Below are positions 53,910-61,990 of a stretch of DNA of 64,000 nt, in pieces. The notes beneath the pieces were generated by a model that worked only from the letters and a program-made list of their open reading frames with translations, did not search any database and had not been told where the DNA came from. Source of the DNA: an uncultured Sinobacteraceae bacterium. Its GTDB lineage: Bacteria > Pseudomonadota > Gammaproteobacteria > Nevskiales > Nevskiaceae. The position numbers were made by a program, and so were the translations under genes. The first letter of the stretch is position 1. Each line of letters starts with the position of its first letter. The stretch is taken from NCBI GenBank assembly GCA_903822975.1, contig CAIJRD010000015.1:1-64000 (forward strand), given 5' to 3'.

Positions 53910-55343
53910 ATGTGGCCGGATCATCGGATTCAAAAACTGCTCGGCATCGAACTGCCGATCATCCAGGCGCCGATGGCGGGTGCGCAGCGCGCCGAGCTGG
54001 CGATTGCCGTGGCCAACGCCGGCGGTCTCGGTTCCTTGCCCTGCGCGATGTTGAGTCCGGAGCAACTGCGTGAACAGGTCGCGCAATTTCGCAGTGCAGC
54101 GCCCGGTCGATCGCTCAATCTGAATTTTTTCTGCCACCGCACGCCGCTGCCCGATCCTGCGCGCGAAGCGCAGTGGAAGCAGCGGCTCGCAGCGTATTAC
54201 CGCGAATTCGGTGTCGACCCGGATGCGCCGGTCACGTCGGCGAGTCGTGCGCCGTTCGACAACCGCTTCTGCGATCTGGTCGAGCAACTGCGTCCCGAAG
54301 TCCTCAGCTTCCATTTCGGCTTGCCGGACGCGCCCCTGCTCGACCGCGTGCGTGCCTGCGGCGCGAAGATATTGTCGTCCGCCACTACGGTTGCCGAAGC
54401 ACGATGGCTGGCCGCGCGAGGATGCGACGCGGTGATCGCGCAAGGTGCCGAAGCCGGTGGCCATCGCGGCATGTTCCTGACCGACGACATTGCCACACAG
54501 ATCGGCACCTTCGCGCTGTTGCCGCAGATCGTCGATGCCGTGCGCGTGCCGGTGATCGCATCCGGCGGCATTGGCGATGCGCGTGGCATCGTTGCCGCGT
54601 TCGCGCTGGGTGCCTCGGCCGTGCAGCTTGGTACCGCGTATCTGCTGTGCCCCGAGACGCGTCTGGCGCCGCTGTATCGCGCCGCACTGCTGCGCGCGAT
54701 TGCGGCGGATGTCGAAGCCGAGGCCGAGCTCAAGGTCGATCTCAATGTCGATTTCAAGGCTGAGTCCAAGGTCAAGGCCAACGCCAACGCCAACGCCAAC
54801 GCTGAGACCAACGCCGACACCAACAGCGAATCGCGAACGGCGTCGTTCAACGCGACGAACGAATCCACGCAGCCTGCGTCCTCCCATCGCTCGGTCGTTG
54901 CGGCGGTCGCCGCACCCGGCGTCGCGCCCGGCGTCGCGCCCGTCGATGCACCGATCGACGGCACCATCGATCCCTTGCGTGCTGCATCATTTATCAATGT
55001 GTCGCCAGAGCAGTCGATCGAAGTATCGGACCAAATGTCGAGCAACCCATCGGCGGCTGATGCCACCGCACTGACCAATCTGTTCAGCGGCCGGCCGGCG
55101 CGCGGACTGATCAACCGCCTGATGCGCGAGCAAGGTCCGATGAATCCTGCGGTTCCGGCGTTTCCGCAGGCGGCTGCTGCACTCGCCGGGCTGCGCGCAA
55201 AAGCCGAAGCGGCCGGCGACGACGGCTTCATGTCGCTGTGGGCGGGCCAGGCGGTCGCGATGGCGCGCAGCGTGTCCGCAGCCGAACTCACGCGCCAGCT
55301 TGCCACCGACGCGCTCGCGCACCTCGGGCGTTTCGTTCGGTGA
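53910..55343 (+). CDS. Nitronate monooxygenase-like FMN protein with low-complexity insertion
   Basis: A flavoprotein of the nitronate monooxygenase (2-nitropropane dioxygenase) family, 477 residues. The N-terminal half is standard: LGIELPIIQAPMAG, NFFCHR, EVLSFHFGLPD, IAQGAEAGGHRGMF and VPVIASGGIGDARG-type FMN phosphate motifs. At about residue 268 the fold is interrupted by some 115 residues of low complexity (KANANANANAETNADTN, GVAPGVAPVDAP). The family then resumes at DATALTNLFSGRPARGLINR. Without the insertion the protein would be about 360 residues, the normal length. The frame is intact throughout. The ATG at 53910 follows AAGGAAA. Whether the insertion is tolerated or removes activity is unknown. 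Confidence 0.88.
   Translation: MWPDHRIQKLLGIELPIIQAPMAGAQRAELAIAVANAGGLGSLPCAMLSPEQLREQVAQFRSAAPGRSLNLNFFCHRTPLPDPAREAQWKQRLAAYYREFGVDPDAPVTSASRAPFDNRFCDLVEQLRPEVLSFHFGLPDAPLLDRVRACGAKILSSATTVAEARWLAARGCDAVIAQGAEAGGHRGMFLTDDIATQIGTFALLPQIVDAVRVPVIASGGIGDARGIVAAFALGASAVQLGTAYLLCPETRLAPLYRAALLRAIAADVEAEAELKVDLNVDFKAESKVKANANANANAETNADTNSESRTASFNATNESTQPASSHRSVVAAVAAPGVAPGVAPVDAPIDGTIDPLRAASFINVSPEQSIEVSDQMSSNPSAADATALTNLFSGRPARGLINRLMREQGPMNPAVPAFPQAAAALAGLRAKAEAAGDDGFMSLWAGQAVAMARSVSAAELTRQLATDALAHLGRFVR
54778..54801 (+). repeat. GCCAAC hexamer tandem repeat inside the NMO gene
   Basis: Four perfect copies of GCCAAC code for Ala-Asn dipeptides within the low-complexity insertion. Nearby, GGCGTCGCGCCC is duplicated at about 54919-54942. 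Both look like products of replication slippage. Confidence 0.9.
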
Positions 55344-55439
55344 ATCCTTAGCGCCGCATCCTCACCATTGCCGCGGGCGCGGCGACTGGTCGAAGATAAG
55401 CCCCGCGCCGATCCCGGCAAACGACCCGCAAGAACTCCC

Positions 55440-57002
55440 ATGGACAACGCGCTGCTGATCGGCAAAGGCCCCAATGCGAACGACCCGCAGCAGTGGCTGC
55501 TGGCGCAGTACGCGAACCGCCATGGGCTGGTCGCGGGTGCCACCGGCACCGGCAAAACGGTGACGCTGCAAGCGCTCGCCGAAGGTTTTTCCGATCTCGG
55601 CGTGCCGGTGTTCGCAGCCGACGTGAAGGGCGATCTCTCCGGCATTTCGCAGAGCGGCAGCTTGAAGCCCAAGCTCAGCGAGCGCGCGCAGACGGTCGGC
55701 CTCGAGGGCTATTCGGTGCAGGCGTATCCGGTGGTGTTCTGGGACGTGTTCGGAACCTCGGGTCATCCGATCCGCGCGACGATTTCGGAAATGGGTCCGC
55801 TGCTGATCGCGCGCCTGCTCGACGTCTCCGACGTGCAGGAAGCGGTGCTGTCGCTGGTGTTCAAGTACTGCGACGACAATGGCCTGCTGCTGCTCGATCT
55901 GAAGGATTTGAAGAGCGCACTGAGTTACGTGGCGCAGAACGCGAAGTCGCTCGGTGCCGACTACGGGCTCGTCACCAGTGCGTCGGTCGGTGCAATTCAG
56001 CGCGCGCTGATTCAGCTCGAAGCCGATGGCGCCGAGCATTTCTTCGGCGAGCCCGCGCTCGATCTGAACGATCTGATGCGCACCGATCTCAGCGGCAAGG
56101 GTGTGGTCAACGTGCTGGCTGCCGACGTGCTGTATCAAAAGCCGCAGCTGTACGCGACCTTCCTGTTGTGGCTGTTGTCCGAGTTGTTCGAGAAGCTGCC
56201 CGAGGCCGGCGATCTCGACAAGCCCAAGCTGGTGTTCTTCTTCGACGAAGCGCATCTGCTGTTCAACGACGCGCCGAAAGCGCTGGTGCAGAAAGTCGAG
56301 CAGGTGGTGCGCCTGATCCGCTCGAAGGGCGTGGGCATCTACTTCGTCACGCAGAATCCGCTCGATGTGCCCGACAGCGTGCTCGGCCAACTCGGCAATC
56401 GCGTGCAGCACGCGCTGCGCGCATTTACGCCGCGCGATCAGAAAGCTGTCAACGCCGCCGCCGAAACCTTCCGCGCGAATCCCAAGCTCAATGTTTCGGA
56501 AGCGATCCAGCAACTCGGCGTCGGCGAAGCGCTGGTGTCCACGCTTGGCGACGGCGGCGTGCCCAACATCGTCGAACGCGTGCTGGTGCGTCCGCCGCGT
56601 TCGCGCATCGGCGCCATCACGCCGGAAGAGCGCAAGACCGTGATGAGCCGTAGCCCGGTCGCCGGCAAATACGAGCAAATGGTCGATCGCGAATCGGCTT
56701 ACGAAAAGCTCAATGGCCGCGCGCAAGCTTCGGCCAGCAGCAACGCAGCACCGCCGGCCGCCGGCAACGCGCCGGCCGACGCGGATTCGCTCTGGCATCA
56801 ACAAGCCGAAGCCGCCTGGGGTCACGGCAGCGCGCAGCCCGCACCGGCACCCGCACCTGCACGCGAAGCCCCACGCGGGCGTCAGCAGCAGACCGTGCTG
56901 GATGCCGCACTGAAATCCGCCGCGCGCAGTGTGGCCTCGACGGTCGGGCGTCAGCTCGGCCAGCAACTGCTGCGCGGGCTGCTGGGGTCGATCAAGCGCT
57001 GA
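55440..57002 (+). CDS. HerA-like / DUF853 family ATPase
   Basis: A 520-residue ATPase of the DUF853 (YjgR) group of HerA/FtsK-related proteins. Walker A is [18 protein letters not shown] near the start; Walker B is [12 protein letters not shown]; a sensor-like [23 protein letters not shown] follows. The ATG at 55440 was preferred to the upstream GTG/TTG at 55368 because it fits the family N-terminus (LLIGKGPN). The C-terminal 90 residues are Ala/Pro-rich and probably disordered, then end in a basic helix ([18 protein letters not shown]). No partner such as NurA or a defence nuclease is adjacent, so I do not call it a defence gene. Cellular role unknown. Confidence 0.88.
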   Translation: MDNALLIGKGPNANDPQQWLLAQYANRHGLVAGATGTGKTVTLQALAEGFSDLGVPVFAADVKGDLSGISQSGSLKPKLSERAQTVGLEGYSVQAYPVVFWDVFGTSGHPIRATISEMGPLLIARLLDVSDVQEAVLSLVFKYCDDNGLLLLDLKDLKSALSYVAQNAKSLGADYGLVTSASVGAIQRALIQLEADGAEHFFGEPALDLNDLMRTDLSGKGVVNVLAADVLYQKPQLYATFLLWLLSELFEKLPEAGDLDKPKLVFFFDEAHLLFNDAPKALVQKVEQVVRLIRSKGVGIYFVTQNPLDVPDSVLGQLGNRVQHALRAFTPRDQKAVNAAAETFRANPKLNVSEAIQQLGVGEALVSTLGDGGVPNIVERVLVRPPRSRIGAITPEERKTVMSRSPVAGKYEQMVDRESAYEKLNGRAQASASSNAAPPAAGNAPADADSLWHQQAEAAWGHGSAQPAPAPAPAREAPRGRQQQTVLDAALKSAARSVASTVGRQLGQQLLRGLLGSIKR

Positions 57003-57156
57003 GCCTGAGCGGTTTGCTGCCGTCTCCGATTTTGCGGAGTCAATCGCCGCAATAGCGCCAGATCGCCAGATTCCTGTGGCGCACGCGGCAGCATGGCGCC
57101 ACCGCCGGCGCCGCCGAATTCGGGACGTTATCCGGCGCTGCCTGTCGCACTGCTAC

Positions 57157-58797
57157 TTATTTGATATCGGTGCAACCCGCACGAATATCGTCGCAGACAT
57201 GCTTGCCGCCGGCGCGATCGGGGAAGCTGCGCGCGGAGCGGAAGTAGAAGCTCATTTTCGCGCGGCCTTGTGTGCCGCTGTCGTCGAGCAGTCGCGCGTC
57301 GGCGTCGGCATAGCCGGGCTCGCCGGATTTTTTCAGCCAGCGGTCCAGCCAGGCGAGCGTGTAGTGCTGCACCATCGGCAGGCCCCAGCCGCCGATGCAG
57401 GCGCCGCTGCTGCTGTCGGGGCACCATGACGTGGTTGGAAACGCCGGCACCAGGCTGAATTCGTAATGCGTGCTGCCCTGAATAGTGAAGTCGAATACCG
57501 GCACGTCGGCCTTGACCCAGACCTGCTCGACCTTGCGGTGCTCCTCCGGATCGACCGGCGACAGGTACGGCGTCGGCGCCAGTCCGTATTCGGAATCTGC
57601 GCTCAGCACCGGCACGCGTGGTGCGAATTTCGGCAGGCCGCGTTCGAACACGAGTTCGATGATCGGCGCGGCGACGGGCAATTGACGCAGTTGGTAGATC
57701 AGCCAGCCATCAGCCGCGCCGCCGGCATTGGTGGCGCCGCCCGGTGGCAGCAGGCCGTCCCAGGTGATGCCGACTTTCACCGGATTGCTGCTGTCCAGCT
57801 TGCCCGGCCAGGGATCGGCACCCGCAGCGCCGTAGCCTTGCACCACCGACACCGCGATGGCGCCGAGCGAGTGGCCGGCGATGCCGAGCCGCGCCGGATC
57901 GACCGCCGCGTAGTACGGGTTGTAAGCGGCGACTTTGGTCGGGTACGCGCGTGCGCAGCTGGCGTTGTTCGGGTACGGCGTCGACCGGCTCGAACGGAAG
58001 AAGTCGATCGCATCGACCAGGCCGGTCCAGAAAATCGAAGGATTGAGATTGGTGCCCTGTGCGCCGCTCGGGGTCTGCTGGTCGGAGCGGCCCTGACCGC
58101 GAGGATCGAATGTCAGCACCACGTAGCCGTTGCGCACCAGCAGTTGCGCGGCCCACCAGTACGCCGTCTGCGGCGCTTCGATCGAGCCGTTCTGAATCAC
58201 CACGCCCGGCAGTCGTGCGCCGGGCGCAACCGATTTCGGACGCCACACCTGGCCGACCAGTCGCGCGCATTGCGAGTCGTAGAACACCACCGGCGTGACG
58301 CTGGCTTCGTTGTTGTAGAAGCCGCTGCCATCGGCGCCCTTGGCTTGCGGGAAGCGATACGGATCGCCGTCGCAGACCAGCGCGTACATCGCGCAAGGCG
58401 GCGTCAGCGGCGAGTCGAGCGACAGCGATACCGCAGCTGCCGGATCGGACACTGCTTGTGCGAGTACCTGCCGCAGCGTGCTGCTCAGCAGCACCGGATT
58501 GGTGAGCGACTGGATCAAGCGATCGAGCGGTGTGGATGAGGCCAACAGCCAGCTCGGGTCGGCGAGGTCGCGCGCAATTAGTGCGCTGCCGTTGGCCAGG
58601 CTCTGCGTGGTCATCCGCGCGAGGAACGCAGGATTGCGCGTCTGTTCCAGCGGCGCTTCGGTGACCTTTTCGAAATTCTGCAGTTCGCGCGCGGTCCACG
58701 CCGCGGACGGATAGCTCGGTCCTTCCGGAATGGCCAGCACCGCACCGATCCACAACGCGCCAAACAAACCTGCGATAAACGCGATCGTCCGCATCAT
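57157..58797 (-). CDS. Secreted alpha/beta hydrolase
   Basis: A 546-residue exported hydrolase. The N-terminus MMRTIAFIAGLFGALWIGAV is a signal peptide or anchor. The hydrolase core includes VVLTFDPRGQGRSD and the nucleophile elbow LGIAGHSLGAIAV (Ser310), with a late His likely in GSTHYEFSL. Several Cys residues (CAMYALVC, CPDSSSGAC, CDDIRAGC) suggest disulphides outside the cytoplasm. The ATG at 58797 follows AGGAGG. The precise substrate is not evident; the length and large lid-like N-terminal region are longer than a minimal esterase. It converges with the DUF853 gene, and a long gene-free stretch lies upstream. Confidence 0.82.
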   Translation of the reverse strand: MMRTIAFIAGLFGALWIGAVLAIPEGPSYPSAAWTARELQNFEKVTEAPLEQTRNPAFLARMTTQSLANGSALIARDLADPSWLLASSTPLDRLIQSLTNPVLLSSTLRQVLAQAVSDPAAAVSLSLDSPLTPPCAMYALVCDGDPYRFPQAKGADGSGFYNNEASVTPVVFYDSQCARLVGQVWRPKSVAPGARLPGVVIQNGSIEAPQTAYWWAAQLLVRNGYVVLTFDPRGQGRSDQQTPSGAQGTNLNPSIFWTGLVDAIDFFRSSRSTPYPNNASCARAYPTKVAAYNPYYAAVDPARLGIAGHSLGAIAVSVVQGYGAAGADPWPGKLDSSNPVKVGITWDGLLPPGGATNAGGAADGWLIYQLRQLPVAAPIIELVFERGLPKFAPRVPVLSADSEYGLAPTPYLSPVDPEEHRKVEQVWVKADVPVFDFTIQGSTHYEFSLVPAFPTTSWCPDSSSGACIGGWGLPMVQHYTLAWLDRWLKKSGEPGYADADARLLDDSGTQGRAKMSFYFRSARSFPDRAGGKHVCDDIRAGCTDIK

Positions 58798-59337
58798 GTC
58801 CTAAAGCCTCCTCTCGATGACTGGGCGCCAATGCTTGCGACCGGCCGTGCGACTGTTCGTCGTCTTACTGTTCGCCACGATACTTACGATCGTGGCGCCT
58901 CGCCATCTTAGAAGAGAACGCGACGGCGTGCGCCGGTCGCGCAACTGTCAGGCTTTCAAAAGGGGTTGCGCGGTTTGCCTGCGCGCCGCTGACGAGCACG
59001 GAGAAGCAAGGGAACCACGCGGGGATCGCATCGGCCTTATGGTGGAGATCGATCGAAAAGTCCGCATCGAGGTTATGCATCGCGCCGACGGCCACGAATG
59101 AATGTGCGGTAGCTGAGCAACACGCGCTGGGTCGCTCGCCTGCTCGGGCTTGAGTCGGTGTCGCGTCGTCGCCTGTCGCCAGCTGGTTGATCCAGCGCCC
59201 ACAACGCAAGACACGAATGCCGGCGGCAAGCGTCGTCGCCAAGCGCAGTGCGACTTCAAGTCTTTCCTAGCGTCGTCTGCGAAGACGGCGCAGGTCAGCC
59301 GTTTTCGAGCAATCGAACCGTTGTGCGACTGAAGTCC
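58798..59337. other. Gene-free region between hydrolase gene and ogt
   Basis: About 540 bases with no convincing gene. ORFs at 58817-59101 (plus) and 58865-59242 (minus) overlap antiparallel, and neither shows a family motif or good ribosome-binding site. A hairpin at 59270-59291 (GCGTCGTCT/AGACGGCGC, GCGA loop) downstream of ogt lacks a T-run. The region must also contain the promoter of the hydrolase gene. Confidence 0.55.
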
Positions 59338-60090
59338 TCAGCCGCGCAGTTCGAATGGCTGTGCAGAAGTTTCGATCTCGGTTCCGGCTGGCGATGCCGT
59401 TCCCGACGCCATCTCCATCCCCATTCCCAGTTCCAGCGCCAGCATGCGTTGCTTGCGCGGCAGGCCGCCGGCGTAACCGGTGAGGCTGCCGTCGGCGCCG
59501 ACGATGCGGTGGCAGGGCACGATGATGCTGATCGGATTACGGCCGGTCGCCGTACCGGCGGCGCGCACGCTGCCGGCGCGACCCGCGCGCCGAGCGAGTT
59601 CGCCGTAGCTGATGCGCTCGCCGTAGCCGACGCTGGCGATTGCGTTCCACACCGACTGCTGAAACGCGGTGCCGACCGCGGCCAGCGGAACATCGAAGCG
59701 TTTCAGCGCGCCGGCGAAATACGCGCGCAGTTGCGCAGCGGCGGCATTCAGCAGTGCGTCGTCGTCGCGCTCGCGCCAGTGGGCGGCAATCGCGGGCACG
59801 TATTTCTGATCGACGAAGTAAGCGCCGCACAAACCTTCCGCGGAGGCCACCAGCAGCATGGTGCCGAGCGGCGTATCCAGATGCGTATAGCCGCACTCCA
59901 TCGTGCGCGTCGCTCGTCTCTTGGCGGCACGCGTGGATGTATTCGTGGCTGCATTCGTGGCGAGATTCGTTGCGACATTCGTAACGGTCTTTACAACGGA
60001 GTTCGGTTCGGCGTTCAGTTCGGCGTTCATATCGGGGCTCGTCTCGATTTCCGGATCGATCGTTGGGGCGTCGCTCATTTCAGTTTTCAT
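59338..60090 (-). CDS. ogt: Methylated-DNA-protein-cysteine methyltransferase with low-complexity N-terminus
   Basis: Suicide repair protein that takes methyl groups from O6-methylguanine onto its own Cys. The catalytic motif IIVPCHRIVGADG is intact, as are YGERISYGELARRAG and LTGYAGGLPRKQRML. From the ATG at 60090 the product is 250 residues; the family norm is about 165-180. The extra length is an Asn/Ala/Thr-rich N-terminus of about 63 residues (TNVATNLATNAATN) and a short Met/Gly-rich C-terminal tail. An ATG at 59901 just before CGYTHLDTPLGTML would give a normal-sized protein, so the N-terminal segment may be untranslated. It lies 29 bases after the Ada-AlkA fusion gene, probably in one operon. 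Confidence 0.9.
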   Translation of the reverse strand: MKTEMSDAPTIDPEIETSPDMNAELNAEPNSVVKTVTNVATNLATNAATNTSTRAAKRRATRTMECGYTHLDTPLGTMLLVASAEGLCGAYFVDQKYVPAIAAHWRERDDDALLNAAAAQLRAYFAGALKRFDVPLAAVGTAFQQSVWNAIASVGYGERISYGELARRAGRAGSVRAAGTATGRNPISIIVPCHRIVGADGSLTGYAGGLPRKQRMLALELGMGMEMASGTASPAGTEIETSAQPFELRG

Positions 60091-60119
60091 GGCAAGGGCT
60101 CTGCACGCTCGTGTCGGTC

Positions 60120-61640
60120 TCAGGGTTTCTGTGTTGCAGGTTCGCGATGCCACAGGTGCATCACCGCATACGCGCGCCAGGGGCGCCAGCTTTCCGCGGC
60201 GGCGAGTGCGCGCTTGGGCGTGGTGCCGGCGCCGAGCGCGCGCAGCACGCCGAGATCGCTATGTGGAAAGGCATCCGGCCAGGCCAGTGCGCGCATCGCG
60301 ATGTACTGCGCGGTCCACTCGCCGATGCCGGGCAGTGCGCGCAGTTTCGCAAGCGTGCTGGGCACGTCCACGCCGGGCGACAACACCAGCTCGCCGCTGG
60401 CGAGCGCCGCTGCGAGTGCCAGGATCGAGCGCGCGCGTGAGGCGATGATGCCGAGCCTGGCGATGTCGTCGACCGTGCATTCGGTGATGCGCTGGGGCGT
60501 CGGGAACGTCGTCGTCAGATCGGCGAAAGGCGTTTGCAGCGGCGTGCCGAAGGCGGCGGCGAAACGTCCGGCCAGCGTGCGTGCGGCAACCACGGTGATC
60601 TGCTGGCCGAGCACGGCACGCACGGTCATCTCGAAGCTGTCGAACGCACCCGGCACGCGCAGACCGGGGTTCGTCGCCAGCGTGCCGAGTGCCGCGGCAA
60701 TCTGGTCCGGATGCGCGGCCAGGTCCATCAGATGCTTGACCCGCGCCAGCACCGCCGCGGTGACATGCGCAAGGCTATCCGACAGGCGCACGCGCAACGC
60801 GTGCTTGCGCGGCATCGCGGTGACTTCGATCCAGCCGCTGTGCTGCTTGCCGTCGCGTTCGATTCGCACGATGCGGCGGTAGGCGCCATCTGCGACCGCT
60901 TCGACACCGAGTACACAGCGCGAACCCAGGAAGCGCAGCAACATGGCCCAGTCGTAGGGCGGCCGATAGCTCAGTTCAAAAGTCATTGCCTGTGTATCGC
61001 GCGCGGCATTTTCCGCCAAGCCCGCGCCAGCCGACGCATCGGTGTTCTTACGAGTGGCTGCGCGCGCAGAAGTGCCGGTGCGCTGCGTTTTACGTAGCTG
61101 CATCGGTTGCAGTCTATAGCGTGCGCTGAACAGCGCGTTGAAGCGCCGCAGACTGCCGAAGCCGCTGGCAAAGGCGACGTCGGTAACGGATAGCTGGGTG
61201 TCGGTCAGCAGACGTTTCGCCAACAGCAGGCGCTGGGTCTGCGCATACACGACCGGCGAGACGCCAAGCTCTTGCTGGAACACGCGGCGCAGATGGCGGT
61301 CGGTCACGCCGAGCCTTTGTGCCATCGCGGTAAGTCCGACCTCGCTCAGCGCGCCGTCGTCGATCAGGCTCGCGGCGGCCTGCGCCAGACGATGACTCGC
61401 ATCGACGCTGGCATTGCCGGGCGCGAGTTCCGGCCGGCAGCGCAGGCAGGGCCGGTAGCCGAGCGACTCGGCCGCGGCCGCACTCGGGAAGTAGCGGCAG
61501 TTTTGCGGCTTCGGCGTCTTTACGCTGCAGATCGGCCGGCAATAGATTCGCGTCGACGACACCGCGACGAAGAAGCGTCCGTCGAAGCGGGTGTCGTGCG
61601 ATTGCACCGCGCGATAGCAAGTGGTCGGGTCGAGTTGCAT
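60120..61640 (-). CDS. Ada-type regulator/AlkA DNA glycosylase fusion
   Basis: A 506-residue three-part alkylation-repair protein. Residues of about 1-75 are the Ada metal-binding domain, with Cys34 and Cys38 in IYCRPICSV and Cys65/Cys68 in RPCLRC; Cys34 corresponds to the methyl-phosphotriester acceptor. Residues of about 85-185 are an AraC-type DNA-binding domain (AMAQRLGVTDRHLRRVFQQE, VAFASGFGSLRRFNALF). Residues of about 215-500 are a 3-methyladenine glycosylase with ALPGIGEWTAQYIAMRAL (HhH-GPD) and the catalytic Asp in FPHSDLGV. The Ada O6-methylguanine domain is missing but supplied by the downstream ogt. Such fusions are known in proteobacteria. No strong ribosome-binding site is seen. 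Confidence 0.93.
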   Translation of the reverse strand: MQLDPTTCYRAVQSHDTRFDGRFFVAVSSTRIYCRPICSVKTPKPQNCRYFPSAAAAESLGYRPCLRCRPELAPGNASVDASHRLAQAAASLIDDGALSEVGLTAMAQRLGVTDRHLRRVFQQELGVSPVVYAQTQRLLLAKRLLTDTQLSVTDVAFASGFGSLRRFNALFSARYRLQPMQLRKTQRTGTSARAATRKNTDASAGAGLAENAARDTQAMTFELSYRPPYDWAMLLRFLGSRCVLGVEAVADGAYRRIVRIERDGKQHSGWIEVTAMPRKHALRVRLSDSLAHVTAAVLARVKHLMDLAAHPDQIAAALGTLATNPGLRVPGAFDSFEMTVRAVLGQQITVVAARTLAGRFAAAFGTPLQTPFADLTTTFPTPQRITECTVDDIARLGIIASRARSILALAAALASGELVLSPGVDVPSTLAKLRALPGIGEWTAQYIAMRALAWPDAFPHSDLGVLRALGAGTTPKRALAAAESWRPWRAYAVMHLWHREPATQKP

Positions 61641-61990
61641 GCGGCTATTAGACGCCGATCGCAGCCTCGCGTCTCGCCATTTTCGGACCTGATAATCGGC
61701 GGCCCGAAATCAGCCTCTAGCGGTTCATTCGCGCGTGCCGGGTAGGCGCTGGCCGAAGCAGCCACGGCGCCGGGCGCCGTGTAGGGATCAACGTCGACTG
61801 CGGTTCGAGTCTGTTCGTTTTGGGCGTCGTTCTGGGCTGGTCGTCAGCACATCGACAACATCCAGCGTGGGCCGGCTGATCGCTGCGCGACCCATTCGCG
61901 AGCGAGGCCAAGTGTTCCGACCATCGTACTTGCAGATTGCGCGCAGTCGCTACGAACCTGCGCGCAATCTTGTGGCAGGACTCAGCCGCT
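61641..61990. other. Intergenic region with a 13-bp perfect inverted repeat
   Basis: About 350 bases between the Ada-AlkA start and the acylase stop, with no convincing gene. It holds the promoter of the repair operon. A perfect inverted repeat AGATTGCGCGCAG-N11-CTGCGCGCAATCT at 61934-61970 lies just past the acylase stop. It lacks a T-run, so it is not a classical terminator. Confidence 0.5.

Noticed and set aside
54197-56966. Minus-strand ORFs 54197-55672 and 55362-56966
   Set aside because: Antisense to the NMO and DUF853 genes; Ser/Ala/Arg-rich shadows.
55440-57002. HerA-type ATPase considered as part of an anti-phage defence system
   Set aside because: HerA-like ATPases in defence are paired with a nuclease (NurA, SIR2, DUF4297). 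The neighbours here are an NMO-like gene and a secreted hydrolase, and the protein fits the DUF853/YjgR housekeeping group.
58817-59242. Overlapping small ORFs on both strands (94 aa plus, 125 aa minus)
   Set aside because: Neither has a plausible ribosome-binding site, family motif or consistent composition; the region is left as gene-free.
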